Assembly: GCA_963575745.1 (NCBI GenBank)
Contig: CAUYUJ010009791.1
Location: 245,767 to 309,766 of the forward strand
Length of the DNA stretch: 64,000 nucleotides
DNA from: Prorocentrum cordatum
Lineage: Eukaryota > Sar > Dinophyceae > Prorocentrales > Prorocentraceae
Direction: 5' to 3'
Of this stretch, positions 46,023-56,913 are shown piece by piece. The notes beneath the pieces are model-generated. The model saw only the letters and a program-made list of their open reading frames with translations. It made no database searches and had not been told where the DNA came from. The position numbers and the translations under genes are program-made. The first letter of the stretch is position 1, and the number at the start of each line of letters is the position of its first letter.

Positions 46023-46347
46023 GGGACCACGACCTCGCTCCCCCCCCCCTTGGCGTAGGACACGACCCCTGCGTTGGACAGAGCAACAAGTCATAATGTT
46101 GACGTTTCGTGCGTTCTCACTGGCCCATCCTGGAACGATCTCCAGTAGAGTTGCCCGGACCAGAATTATGAAACACCATGCGGCACAGCAACCGGAGACA
46201 CAGACGATGACGACGGTGGCGGGGTCTGACTTGCACGTTGCACTCACGGTCGTTCAAGGGGCAGCGTGCAGCTTTTTCGTCTCGCATCTGGCGCAAGTCA
46301 TTTGAATTCAAGGGCTTGCACTGCGCGTGTGCGCAAGGCGCACAGAG

Positions 46348-47545
46348 AGCATCTGCGGGGCAGCGTGCTTGCATCTTCAGAAGAAGTTGGCTTGACTCAC
46401 GTTCGGCCGTTTTTTTTTGTCATTGGGGTCTGGCGCTGCTTGGGCAGCGTGGCGTCACACCGATATCGATCAGACGGTTGTTTATGGCGCAGGAGCATTG
46501 AATGGTAGCGGTCGCCCGCTGCACGCTGCTTCGTGTCTGCATTCTTGCTCTACGGGGGTGGCTCGCCCTGTAGCCCACGCACACCGAGGCCTTCGGCCAC
46601 CGCCGCAGACCCCGACGCTGGAGACCTTGAAAATCGCAATGCCGCCACACATCTAAACATCTGTGGCCAACTCCTCCAGCAGCGGGTTCCCGCCCGTCTT
46701 CAGGGCCTTCGTTGCACCAGGTCTTTTGTGCCTGTGCGCCGACGGTGAAGGGCGGTTCGCGATGCCAGTCGTCATGATTCTGGGCGTTGGGATGTTTTAA
46801 GCCCTCGGCGCTCGCCAACCTCGGGATGTCCGTCGGGGGTGGGAGCGAGCGGCTCCGCGCAGACGGGCTCACAGCTGCTTTTGCAGACGTCGCTGCTCGG
46901 CTCGTGCGTGTGCGTCTGCCTTTGTGTTGCTAGCAAAGGGAGCGCCTGGGAGGCGCAGTTTCGTCGCTCAAAAACCTGACATTTTGCAAAAAGGCAAAAA
47001 ATGAATGCTCATGTTATCTGCCCGTGCTGGCGACCAGCGCGGGTCGGGGGGGTCCGAGGCCCCCACACGTCCGCGCCCAGAGGACACGGCAGGGGAGAGG
47101 TGAACAGTAACGATGGCGAACTGCAACACATTCGTTCCCACTCGAGGCGACAGTGGCCCCAGTGAGGGCGTTCAACGCTGGACGTGCCACGGGGTGTAAT
47201 TTCGGGCCCCAGGACCAATAAGAAAGAACCCGCGGCGTAAAATCAACATTTCGGATGGGGCCGAGGCCGCCCAGATGATCTCAGGAAAGGATGCCGTTGC
47301 ACACTATGCGACCTACGCGGCGTCTGAAACCAATGTCCACGCCATCAAAACACGACCTCTCCGCAAGTCACGTGTCCATCTTGGGCGCATCCTCTCCGAT
47401 CCCCCTCCACTTCTGGATTGATGGCTTGGCATGGGTGCCCAGGGGGATTTGTTGTGTTACGCCGCCTTCGCGGGCCAGCTTGCTGACCGTGGGCCACCGC
47501 GGATGGGGGAACAACGCCTTCGAATCAGGCGGGCGCAGCATTCTT
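46348..47545 (+). repeat. Segmental duplication D3, copy 2
   Basis: Partner of 25975-27180. It begins gagagcatctgcggggcag 325 bp after the stop codon at 46022 and keeps the same block order. A minus-strand frame reading VWRH, FQGLQRRG and WPKASVCV is shared with copy 1. No exon is called. Confidence 0.85.
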
Positions 47546-47559
47546 TTTCCTCCTGCTCG

Positions 47560-47965
47560 TCCTGTCCCGTCCGCTAGTCCTCCTTCCTCCCCCCTTCATC
47601 CTTCCCCTCTCCTCTCTCTTCGTCCCCTTCCTCGTCCCTGTGTCCCCCCCGCTGTTTCTGCTGTTCCTTTTCCTTGCGCTACATCCCATGCTCCCAATAT
47701 CCCGCCCCCCCCATCCTCCTCCTCATCATCCTCCTCCTCCTCCTCATCCTCCGCGTCCTCCTCGTCCTCATCCTCGTGAGTCTTCCTCGTCCTCCTCCTC
47801 CTGTTCGCCCTCCCCCTCCCCCCCCCGCCGCCTCTCCATTATGCTCCTCCTCCCTTCCTCTTCGTATTCGCCTTCCTCCTCCCCCTCGTCGTCGTCGTCC
47901 TCCTCTTATTTTGTCCCTCCTCCTCCTCCTCCTCCCCTCCCTCTCCTCCTTCCTCCTTCCGCGAC
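47560..47965 (+). repeat. CCT-rich pyrimidine tract
   Basis: Dense cctcctcc and ccccctcc units. A second, looser pyrimidine-rich zone spans 48440-48800. Between and after them I find no exon with clear codon bias and splice sites. Confidence 0.75.
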
Positions 47966-49002
47966 GCCCATCTTTGCATGCCTGTCTGAACCGAGCGTTT
48001 CGTCTCTGGATGTGTAGTGCGTAAGGCGAGGCGAGAGCCAACGGAACATGCAACTGCGCCCTGGCATCGTTGCACCCTCACCAGGAAGCCTCTGGCACTG
48101 TGGGATCTCAGGGAACAGCCTTGCTCTGGCCAGGTCGGTGCCCAGGTCGTAACTGCAACGAGGCAGGGCCGATCGCGGTCGTTCCCTGCACGTCAAATCG
48201 ATAGTGGTGCCCGCGGGCTACATTGCCCCTTGCGTTAGGTGTCAATACGTGCCAAGGCTAGTCAGGGGATGGTCGCTAGGTTAGGTCGCATTGCTCGCGG
48301 CATCCTTCGCCGCTCCCCGACCGCGCCCCCCAGCGCCACGGCGCCTCCGTGGAGTTTGGAGGGCCGCACGTGCATGTCTCCTCGCACATTCCACGTGGCC
48401 AAGGCAAGCGATTCGCCCAGACCGTGCCCCACTTCACTACGCAATATTTCGCTCGTCGCTTTCTCCGCCCTCCTGTCCCCATCCCTTCCCTTCCGCCGCA
48501 GTTGGTTCCCCATTCGCCCCGTCCCCGTCATTTCGATTGTTTCGCTCTTCGCCTTCCCGTCGGCCCCCCTTCGGTTTTCCTCCGCCCCTCCTTCCTGCCC
48601 CCACCGCCCGCTGGTTCGTGCATGTCCCCCCCGCCAATTCGCTTCCACGGGATTCCGCCTCGCTCCCCCCGCTTTGTCGTCATCCACCCCTCCCTCTTTC
48701 TGCTTCCTTCCCGTCGCCTCCCCGCCCGTCTTCCCTATTTACCCCCGTTGGTTCGTTACCCTCCCTCGCTTCGAGCCCCCCTCCCCTTCTCAGCGCTCTC
48801 TATATTTGTTATGGCCATCCGCGTCCGTCCCATTGGTCTCTCTTTCTGTTCTTGATGCCCGCATCATGCGATGCCAGTGCTTCTGTTGTGTCCGCAGCGG
48901 GTGCTGGCGGATGGTGGCGGCGGCGGTGGCGTTGCATGCGTCGTGGCCGAGGTTCCGCCGCGGCATTGCCTTGCTTCGGTTCCTCTGTTCTTTATTCCCC
49001 TC

Positions 49003-49023
49003 CCGTTGCCATTTTGGTTCAAA
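49003..49023 (+). other. Possible relict of the dinoflagellate spliced leader
   Basis: The 21 bases match the published dinoflagellate spliced leader (ccgtagccattttggctcaag) except for three positions (5, 16 and 21). Genomic relicts of this leader mark mRNAs that were trans-spliced, reverse transcribed and reinserted. No clear gene follows, so this is suggestive; a 21-base match with three differences can arise by chance at low frequency. Confidence 0.4.
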
Positions 49024-50900
49024 CCATGTGTGTTGTTGCTAGCGGCGCGAGGGCGTCTGCAAAGCGACTGTGGTCGCCCCGGCGCTTATCAGCGAGCGGC
49101 GCCGTGTGCGCCCGCAGACTGATGCCGACGCGCACGACGAACGCCGTGCACGCCCACCACCACGCGCCCTCATGGACGCCGTCGGCGGGATGCCGACCAC
49201 TTGGCTGTGACCAACTGCCTCGCGCATCTTGCGAATCCGCGGCGCACGGCGCACCAGCGCGCAGGTTGGCTGCCCATGGGGTGCCAGTCCAGCGACGCTG
49301 GGCCGCGCGGGTGGCTCGAACAACCCGACCCCGAACATTGCGACGGAGCGCAGCTAGGCGAATCTGGCGCCCACCGCTGGCCCGAGCGAGAAACACCAGT
49401 AGCGCAAGGGCGATCGCCGCGGCGGGCGCCGACATCGACGCCGAACAATGTTGCGGTAGGCCGACCGATTCTTTCATTGCCCGACAATTCATGTCGTGGC
49501 TGACGCGGGCGTCGCGGCAATGGCCCGCGCGGCAGGCGCCGCGATCGCGATTTAGATCGCGGCGATGCAGTTGAACAGCGGCGTGTCGAAACGTGCCAGA
49601 TGTTAACTATGTCGCCCGCGTCGCGGCGACAAGTTGGACGAATGACGTCGCAAGAGCATCGCCGAATAGCAGCGTTGGGTGGTAGCCGAAGCACGCGGCC
49701 CGTAGCCCGCGCAAGGGAACCTTGCGCGGCCAGCGCGTGGATCTAGCGGCGCTGCTGCCGCGAATGGTGCGAGCGTGGTGTCGGGTGCTTGCGTGGCGCG
49801 GCAGATGCCCAACGCCGCTGCGCGGTAGTCGCGGTAGTGCGCCACAGGGACGCGGGGCAAGGTGTCAGAAATCCAACATCCGCGTGCCGTAGGTGGGGTG
49901 GTGTGGTGGTGTTTCTGGTCCAACTATTGCTTTAACGCATCGGGCTTATGTTCTAAGAGCATTGTCTTTGTTACAATCACATCTTGGGGTTCTAAGAGCA
50001 TGTCGTGGTAGGCCTATAGAAACGCCAGGAGGGTCGGTCCCTGCTCAACATTGCGTCGCGAAGTCACCCCAGGTGTACAACCCTCAGAGCAGCGAAGGTG
50101 AGGAGGCGGGTCGAGGAGCAGGAGGAGACAGGGGTGAGAGCTTGCCCATGTGCGTTCGGGCTTCTGTTTTACGAAGGACCGTGGCCGTCAAGAAATTCTC
50201 TGCGCCGGGGGTCTGGGCAGAAACCTCTCGCCAGAGAGACCTAGCGCGGGCCCATAGGTCGGCGGGTCACAGGGGGGGGTCCTGCAGGACCTGAGGATGG
50301 GAAGGCGATCTCAAGTTGAGCCTTCACTGTTTGGTGTTCTCGTCCTTTCGGCCCCACCCCTCAGAGGCATATCTTCGAACGTGCGTGAGAGCCGACCCCG
50401 AACCAAGCCTCGGGGTCGGTTTCGGAGGTCGCTGCGGCGGTCGCGGCGGCCACAAATGGGGGCAAGGTTCTTATCAAGGAGTGGCGTGCCGCCTCCCAGT
50501 CTCCTCCCCGCTCTGCGATTTAGACGGGGCTCATTGTTAACAGTTATCGACTGAGAGTTGCCGTGCCAGTCTATGTCCAACATTTGCAGTTTTTTGTTGG
50601 TTAGAGGTCGATTCTCACGCGACCGTTAGGGGACCTTTTGGGACCGGCGGACGCGGTCGTCGTTGTCCTTGTCGTCACTGTGCGCGCCGCCCATCTCGTG
50701 TCCTCCTCCCGTTGTCGCGGACGCGGGGGGCCCTCGCCTCACCTCTCGTCGTCGCGGGCGTCATCGTCGTCAACGTCGTTGCCATCCTCGTCGTCGTGTC
50801 CGTCGGCAACCACATGCGCCATGCGAGCCCCGCCCATGCAGGTCAGATTTCGGAAACGCTGGCTGGTGTTCAGGCGTCGCAGGAGGCCTGTAGTCGGGCG
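49024..50900. other. Gene-free GC-rich stretch
   Basis: Several open frames exist on both strands but none combines codon bias with splice sites. A small hairpin (cgccgcgatc and gatcgcggcg) lies near 49539-49566. Around 50640-50830 is gtcgtcgtc-rich. Confidence 0.35.
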
Positions 50901-50903
50901 AAG

Positions 50904-51051
50904 AGAATTATGCACATGCACCGATCCTGGCAAGGCCCATCCTTGACCCAGGATCGGTGCATATGCCTTCCTGGCCAAGGCAGGAGGGCGCATGCACCGA
51001 TCATGGGCTCAGGATGGGTCTGGCCAGATTCGGTGCATGTGCATAGTTCTC
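50904..51051. mobile_element. Cruciform-like foldback element with nested inverted repeats
   Basis: Outer arms agaattatgcacatgcaccga and its near-complement ending gcatagttct span 50904-50942 and 51013-51051. Inside, atgcaccgat occurs four times in alternating orientation, so several hairpins can form. The flanks tagtcgggcg (50892) and gtagggggacacgcctgac (51062-51080) resemble M1 ends, so this may be a larger M1-type element of about 190 bp. Confidence 0.7.
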
Positions 51052-51216
51052 TTTCCTCTATGTAGGGGGACACGCCTGACCCAGAGCTGGCCCTCCACGA
51101 AGCCTCCCGAGCCTGCCGCAGCAGGGGGCGGAGCGACCAGCGAAGAGGAGGCAGAACGGCGGCGGGTCTGCTGGCGGAAGGTCGGCAGAAGGCGGCGGAA
51201 GCAGAAGCGGAGGTTA

Positions 51217-51395
51217 CTCCAGATTTCGTAGTAAAAGGGAGGGGGTCTGGACCCTCCAAGACAGGTCATTTCAGACCTCCCCCGTGGGAGAACCCTCCAA
51301 AACATCGTCCCCAGACCGCCCCAGGCCCTCCAAGATAGCCTGGAAGAGACCCCCCCCGAAATGAGACCCCCCTCCCTTTATTACGAACTCTGGAG
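51217..51395 (+). mobile_element. M2 MITE, 179 bp, TA target site, copy 2
   Basis: Same length and about 90% identity by eye with 5259-5437. TA flanks at 51215-51216 and 51396-51397. The ends read ctccagatttcgtagta and its near-complement. The strong conservation suggests recent activity compared with the other short elements. Confidence 0.85.
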
Positions 51396-51596
51396 TAATA
51401 TATTTGGGGCCCAGATTTCCCGAGATCGGCCAACTCGTCGGAGACAGTTGAGTGGCGGGGGATAACGGGGTCGGCTGCGCATAGATTCGCCCGCGCAAGG
51501 TCGCGCGTGAGCGCTCTCGTTTCCCGTGTAGCTTGCCGGGCTGGCGGCCCGCGTAAACCACCGCGCAAGGTCGCTATGTTTCTTCGCGTGAGACTC

Positions 51597-51770
51597 AGTA
51601 TCATTTCACTTATCTCCATCCCCATCCCCACCAAGCCATGGCATCTCAGCCCAACCATTCCACCACCCAGTTGGGGATAGGCCCTTCGAAACCCGAAGGG
51701 AACAGCGGGCAGATCGGTTAGTGGGGCCAGTGCCATACCAGGGGGGGTGGGGGTCGGCTAAATGATGCTC
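51597..51770 (+). mobile_element. M4 inverted-repeat element, copy 1
   Basis: The left end (agtatcatttcacttatctcc) is the near-complement of the right end (gggtcggctaaatgatgct). The interior has cccaccaagcc, gttggggataggcccttcg and gcagatcggttagtgggg, matching 62831-63002. No coding capacity. Confidence 0.7.
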
Positions 51771-52125
51771 ACCTTAGCTGCCCTGCTATGCCTGTGCTGA
51801 AACGCAACACGCACCGTGTTCCAAACGTCCGTGTTGACACGCTGCGTGTTGGTTCGGCACGTGTTGGCCCACGCCTGGGCAACGTATCGCGCCAGGCCTC
51901 CGCCCTCAGTCTACGTGTTGAGCTCCGTGTCTTTGCGGGTTGCGTGTTGCGCATAGGGGCAGCTAAGATGCTCACTTCTTCTCATCGCTCAAGTGGCAGC
52001 CCCCCCCCCCAGCTGGCGCAGGCGCTGGCGCCCAGCCCGCCTTGCTACGGCCCGCGAGCTGCAGCGGCGGCGCGTGGGCGCGCAGGCCGACCAGCGCCGC
52101 CGGCCGCCGCCGCCAGCCGCCGCCG

Positions 52126-53470
52126 CCGCCTACGACGATGCCGACGCCTACCCCGACGACGACCACGCCGACGACAACGCTGACGTCGACGCCGACGCCG
52201 ACGACGATGACGACTCCGACGACCACGACGACCACGACGATTCCGACGACGACGATGACGACGATGCCAACGACTCCGACGCCGACAGTGACGACGAAGA
52301 CGACGACAGTGACGACGACGACAACGACGACGATTTCGATGCCGACGACGAAGCCTTCGACGATGCCGCTGGTGACGACGCCGCCGCAGACGACGACGCC
52401 GCCGCCAACGACGCCGACATCGACGACGACTTCGACGCCGCCGCCGACGACAGGGACGACGCCGCCGCCGCCGACGGTGACGACGACGACGACGACGACG
52501 ACGACCAAGCCGACCACAATACCGACGCCGATGCCGACGACGATTCCGGCGATGACGATGACAACGTTTCCGACGACGACGACGCAGCCGACGACCCTTG
52601 CGACGTCGACGACGACGCCGACGACAACGAGGATGCCGACCGAGACGACGGAGACGTTGACGATGCCGCGACAACGACGCCGCCGCCGACGACGACGCCC
52701 ACGACGGCAACGCCGCAGCCAACGACTAGGACGAAGACGATGCTGATGTCCATGACGCCGCCGCCGACGACATCGACGACGACAACGACGACGATAACGC
52801 CCTCGCCGACGACGACGACGCAAACGCCGACTAGGATGCCGACGACGACGGCAACGCCGACGGCGACGCTGGCGACGCCGACGACGCCGACAACGACGAC
52901 AACGATGCCGACGACGATGACGACGCCGCCGCCGCCGACGCCGACGACGTCGACGAACGACGCCGACGCCGACGACGAAGATGACGACGATGCCGACGAC
53001 GACTCCGACGCCGTCGATGCCGACGCTGACGACCACGCCGCTGCGGACGACGGCGACGTCGCCGACGACGACGACAACGCCGACGACGACGTTGTCGACG
53101 ACGACCCCGACAACGCCGCCGACATCGACGCCGACGACAACGACGCCGACGACGATGCCGACGACGCCGACGCCCACGACGCCGACGGTGACGACGACGA
53201 CGACGACGACGCCGACGCCGCCGCTGCCGACGACGCCGCCGACGACGCCAACGCCAGCGCCAACGCCAGCGCCGTCGACGCCAACGACGACGCCAACGCC
53301 GACGCCGACGACGATGCGGGCGGTGACGCCGACGCCGACGGAGACGACGACGATGGCGCCCACGACGATGGTGCCGCCGCCAACGACGACGCCGCTGCCG
53401 ACGACGACGACGACGGACACGACGACGAGAACGATTCCGACGACGACACCGACAATGCCGACGGCGAACA
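52126..53470 (+). repeat. GAC/GCC triplet array, left part
   Basis: About 1.35 kb of gacgacgcc-type triplets with few interruptions. All six frames lack stops over long distances, giving false Asp/Ala, Thr/Pro and Arg-rich proteins. Confidence 0.95.
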
Positions 53471-53474
53471 AATG

Positions 53475-53650
53475 CAGTGGCTACCCCTGCCAAAAACGAC
53501 TCGGCTTGCCTCCAGGCTGCTCTGGGTTTCTTGGGGTTCGATGGTTTTGCTATGTAAGGCGTGACGCTCCCACACCAAAAATCAGTGGACTTCCTGGGGT
53601 CTCAGGGATGGGTTTATTGTGCAACGATTCTTGTGGTCGAGCCTCTACTG
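53475..53650 (+). mobile_element. M3 element inserted in the GAC array, copy 2
   Basis: This 176-bp non-triplet block interrupts the GAC array. It aligns with 13084-13262: tgccaaaaacgactcggcttgcc, tgccaca/ cacaccaaaaa and ttcctggggtctc occur in the same order. Ends cagtggctacc and gcctctactg retain part of the inverted repeat. TA follows on the right; the left flank is TG. Confidence 0.75.
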
Positions 53651-53654
53651 TATG

Positions 53655-55385
53655 ATGATGCCGACGACGACGCCGACGACGCCGATGACGATTCGGCCGA
53701 CGACGACCACTCCGACGACGATGCCGACGCCGACGTCGCCGACGATGCCGGCGACGACGACGATGCCGACGGTGACGACCACGACAACGACGACGCCGAC
53801 GCTGACGACGACGACGATGCCGACGACGACGATGACGACGCCGCTTACGGCGACAACGACGCCGCAGCCGCCGTCAACGCCGCTGCCGACGACGACGACG
53901 ACGACGACGACGGCGACGGCGACGACGGCGACTGCAACGTCGGTACCGCCGATGACGCCGCCGCCGACTCCGGCGATGTCGCCGACGACGTCGCCGCTGC
54001 CGACGACGACGACGCCGCCGCTAACGACGACGACGACTGCGACGCAGTCGACGTCGATGCCGACGTCGACGACGACGACGTTGACGATGACTCACTCTTT
54101 GACGATGCCGACGACGAAGCCGACGTCGACGACGACGACGACGCCGCCACCGACGATGAAACCGATGACGATGCCACCTCAGACGACGACGACTGCAACA
54201 ACGACGACGACGATGCCGACGACGGCGATGCCGACACAGACGACGACGACGACGACGACGATTCCGAGGACGACAACGACGACGACGTAGACACCGACAT
54301 CGACGACAAAGACGACGACGCCAACGCCGACAGCGATCGCGCCGACGTCGATGCCGACGCCGACGATGCAGACGACGACCATGACGACGCTCACGACCAC
54401 GATGTCGACGACGACGCCGACAATGCCGACGCAGACGATGACGATGTCGAAACGAACCCGAAGACGCTGACGACGCCGAGGCCGACGACGACTACGACGA
54501 CGACGAAGACGGCGCTGGCGACAGTGCCGACGCCGACGGCGCGGCCGCCGAGAACGACAGCGAAAACGCCGACGCCGCCGCCGCCTCCGACGACGACGGA
54601 AGACGCCGATGGCAACGACGTCGACGACGCCGACGCCGTCGACGATGCCGACTCCGACGGTGACGACGACGACGGCGACGACGCCGACGACAACGACGAC
54701 GACGATGGCGACGACGACGACGTCGACAATTCCGCCGACGGCGGCGCCGCTGCCGACGACGATGCCGACGACGACGTCGCCGACGTCGGCGCAGACGACG
54801 AAGCTGCCGACGACGATGCCGATTTTGCCGGCGCCGTCGACGGCGACGATTGTCGCCTTGACGACGAAGTCGATGCCCATTGTGATGCCGTCGACGACGA
54901 CGCCGACGACAACGACGCCGACGCAGACGACGACGACGATGCCGACGATGCCGACGATGCCGACGCCGACGACGGCGACGCCGCCGCCGACGACGAGGAC
55001 GCTGACTACGATTCCGACGATGCCGATGACGCCGACAGCGACGACGTCGACGACAACGACGACGATGCTGACGACGACGCCGCCGCCGACGACGCCGCCT
55101 ACAACGACGACGATGCCGATACCGCCGAAGAGGACGACGTCGACGACGACGATGATGTCGACGACGACGACAAGGACGACGACGACGCCGACGACGACTA
55201 CGCCGACTTCGACGACGACGACGCCGACGATGACGACGACGGCGACGATGCCGACAGCAACGACGAAGACGATGCGGATAACGCCGACGACTCTGACGGC
55301 GACGACTGCGACGACGATGCCGACGACGGTGCCGACGCAGACGACGACGTCAACGCCGACGGTGACGACGGCGACGACGGGGTGC
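53655..55385 (+). repeat. GAC/GCC triplet array, right part
   Basis: About 1.7 kb continuing the same triplet composition (gacgacgatgcc). Together with the left part it makes about 3.1 kb of triplet repeat. It ends at a cgatcgcatg-rich piece near 55395-55430. Confidence 0.95.
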
Positions 55386-55668
55386 GACGACATGCGATCG
55401 TGGTGCGGACGAGTTGCGATCGCATGTTAGAGCTAACAATCTTCATTTCCGCCGCTGCAACCGTAGTTACATTGCATACCCTCCGTTCGTATAACATACG
55501 GTGGGGGCGTTCGTTAAGGAATGGGCTGAGGAGGCTTCAGACCCTGGGGGGTTCCTTATCCAATGGGGGCGGCGGTGATATCCATGGCCGATGCACGATA
55601 GGAGTTCTGGCTTCCAGACCCTGGATTCCTGATCGAAGGGTTCCTTGTCCAATGCCCCCACCGTTGGG

Positions 55669-56913
55669 ATGGCTCCAGGCGTGTGGGCAACCGAGCCGCA
55701 GGAGGCCCTGGGCCCCGACCCCGCGGGCCGAGTGTTCGCTCACGGCGTGGCGGCGGGCTGGCGGCTCGCGGAGCTGGCCGCCGCGGCGGCTGCAACCCCC
55801 GCGCCTGGCCTGGCGCGAGGGGCCTCCCTCAACGGTGCGTCCCTCGATGGAGGTGTGGACCCGTTGCGCGGCGAGTCCCTCCCTTGCGGAGGCGTGGACC
55901 CGCTGGGGAAGGTCCCGCCGAGGGGTGCAGTGCCAGCGGACACTGGAGTGCGGCTGGGGTCCCACGTGATCACCAAGGAGTCGGTGGTGCAGGCTGCCGA
56001 AGGTGACGGCGCGCCTCATGTGGAGCACGTTGCTGTCGAGCAGTTGCAGACCCCGCTGTTGCGCGGCAGGGACCCGTCCAGCGTGATCAGCAAGGAGGCG
56101 GTGGTGCATGCTGCCGAAGGCGACGGCGCGTTCCTGGTGGAGCACGTTGCTGTCGAGCAGGTGCAGACCCCGCAGGTGGGCTTCAGGGACCCGTTCGAGG
56201 ACGTGATTGAATATGAGCAGTCCAACGGTATCAGCAATGAGGCGGTGGTGCAGGCTGCCGAAGGTGACGGCGCGTTCCTGGTGGAGCACGCTGCTGTCGA
56301 GCAGGTGCAGAACCCGCTGTTGGGCTGCAGGGGCCCGCCCAACGTGATCTGCAAGGAGGCGGTGGTGCTGGCTGCCGAAGGTGACGGCGCGTCCCCCGTG
56401 GAGCACGTTGCCGTCGAGCAGAGACAGACCCCGCTGTTGGGTTTCAGGGACCCGTTGGAGCACGATGACGAGACGCACCCCTGCATGCTGTCAGGCTCCC
56501 CATGCGAGGCCGCGGAGCTCTTCGACCCGTTCGACGTGCCCGAGTCTGGTGACGCGGAGCCCGTAGGCAAGCAGGCAAAGGCTGTGCACGGCGCAGCGGT
56601 GCCCAACGCGGCACGCTTCAGCAAGCAGGCGGCGGCGCAGCACGGACCCAGCGACGATTTCACGGAGCTCTTCGCCAGCTTCGAAGAGATGCTCGTGGGC
56701 GGCGCATCCATGGGCTTCGCCAGCCAGGCTGACGTGCAGATGACTCGGGATCTGGAGCGCGCCCGCCTCGAGAGGGCGCTGGAGGCCCAGGTCCTGATCT
56801 TCGAATCGCTCGAGTCGGAGCGCGCCCCGCCGCGGCTGCTGGACGCGCAGCGCGAAGCTGTGAGTGCGGCGCTCGTGGCCCTGGAGCACGCCAGGATACA
56901 GGGCGACTCGTGA
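55669..56913 (+). CDS. Unrecognised 414-residue protein with four ~39-residue repeats
   Basis: The ATG at 55669 opens a frame with strong GC third-position bias that stops at 56911-56913. Residues 40-100 are Gly/Ala/Pro-rich. Residues 101-265 hold four tandem repeats of the pattern KEAVVxAAEGDGAxxVEHVAVEQ, then TPLLGFRDP. Repeat starts lie at 55969, 56086, 56230 and 56347; the second unit is nine residues longer. The C-terminus (about 360-410) is a likely coiled coil with DLERARLERALEAQVLIFES. No known family fits. The bases before the ATG include a duplicated ttccttatccaatg/ttccttgtccaatg, and upstream exons cannot be excluded. Confidence 0.7.
   Translation: MAPGVWATEPQEALGPDPAGRVFAHGVAAGWRLAELAAAAAATPAPGLARGASLNGASLDGGVDPLRGESLPCGGVDPLGKVPPRGAVPADTGVRLGSHVITKESVVQAAEGDGAPHVEHVAVEQLQTPLLRGRDPSSVISKEAVVHAAEGDGAFLVEHVAVEQVQTPQVGFRDPFEDVIEYEQSNGISNEAVVQAAEGDGAFLVEHAAVEQVQNPLLGCRGPPNVICKEAVVLAAEGDGASPVEHVAVEQRQTPLLGFRDPLEHDDETHPCMLSGSPCEAAELFDPFDVPESGDAEPVGKQAKAVHGAAVPNAARFSKQAAAQHGPSDDFTELFASFEEMLVGGASMGFASQADVQMTRDLERARLERALEAQVLIFESLESERAPPRLLDAQREAVSAALVALEHARIQGDS

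Noticed and set aside
48239-49574. Overlapping 267- and 427-codon plus-strand frames
   Set aside because: Composition follows the pyrimidine-rich tract, two frames are equally open, and neither has splice-site support.
51993-55969. Open frames of 500-800 codons rich in Asp/Ala, Thr/Pro or Ser
   Set aside because: They exist in several frames and on both strands because a triplet repeat without stop triplets leaves all frames open. The real coding bias starts only at 55669.
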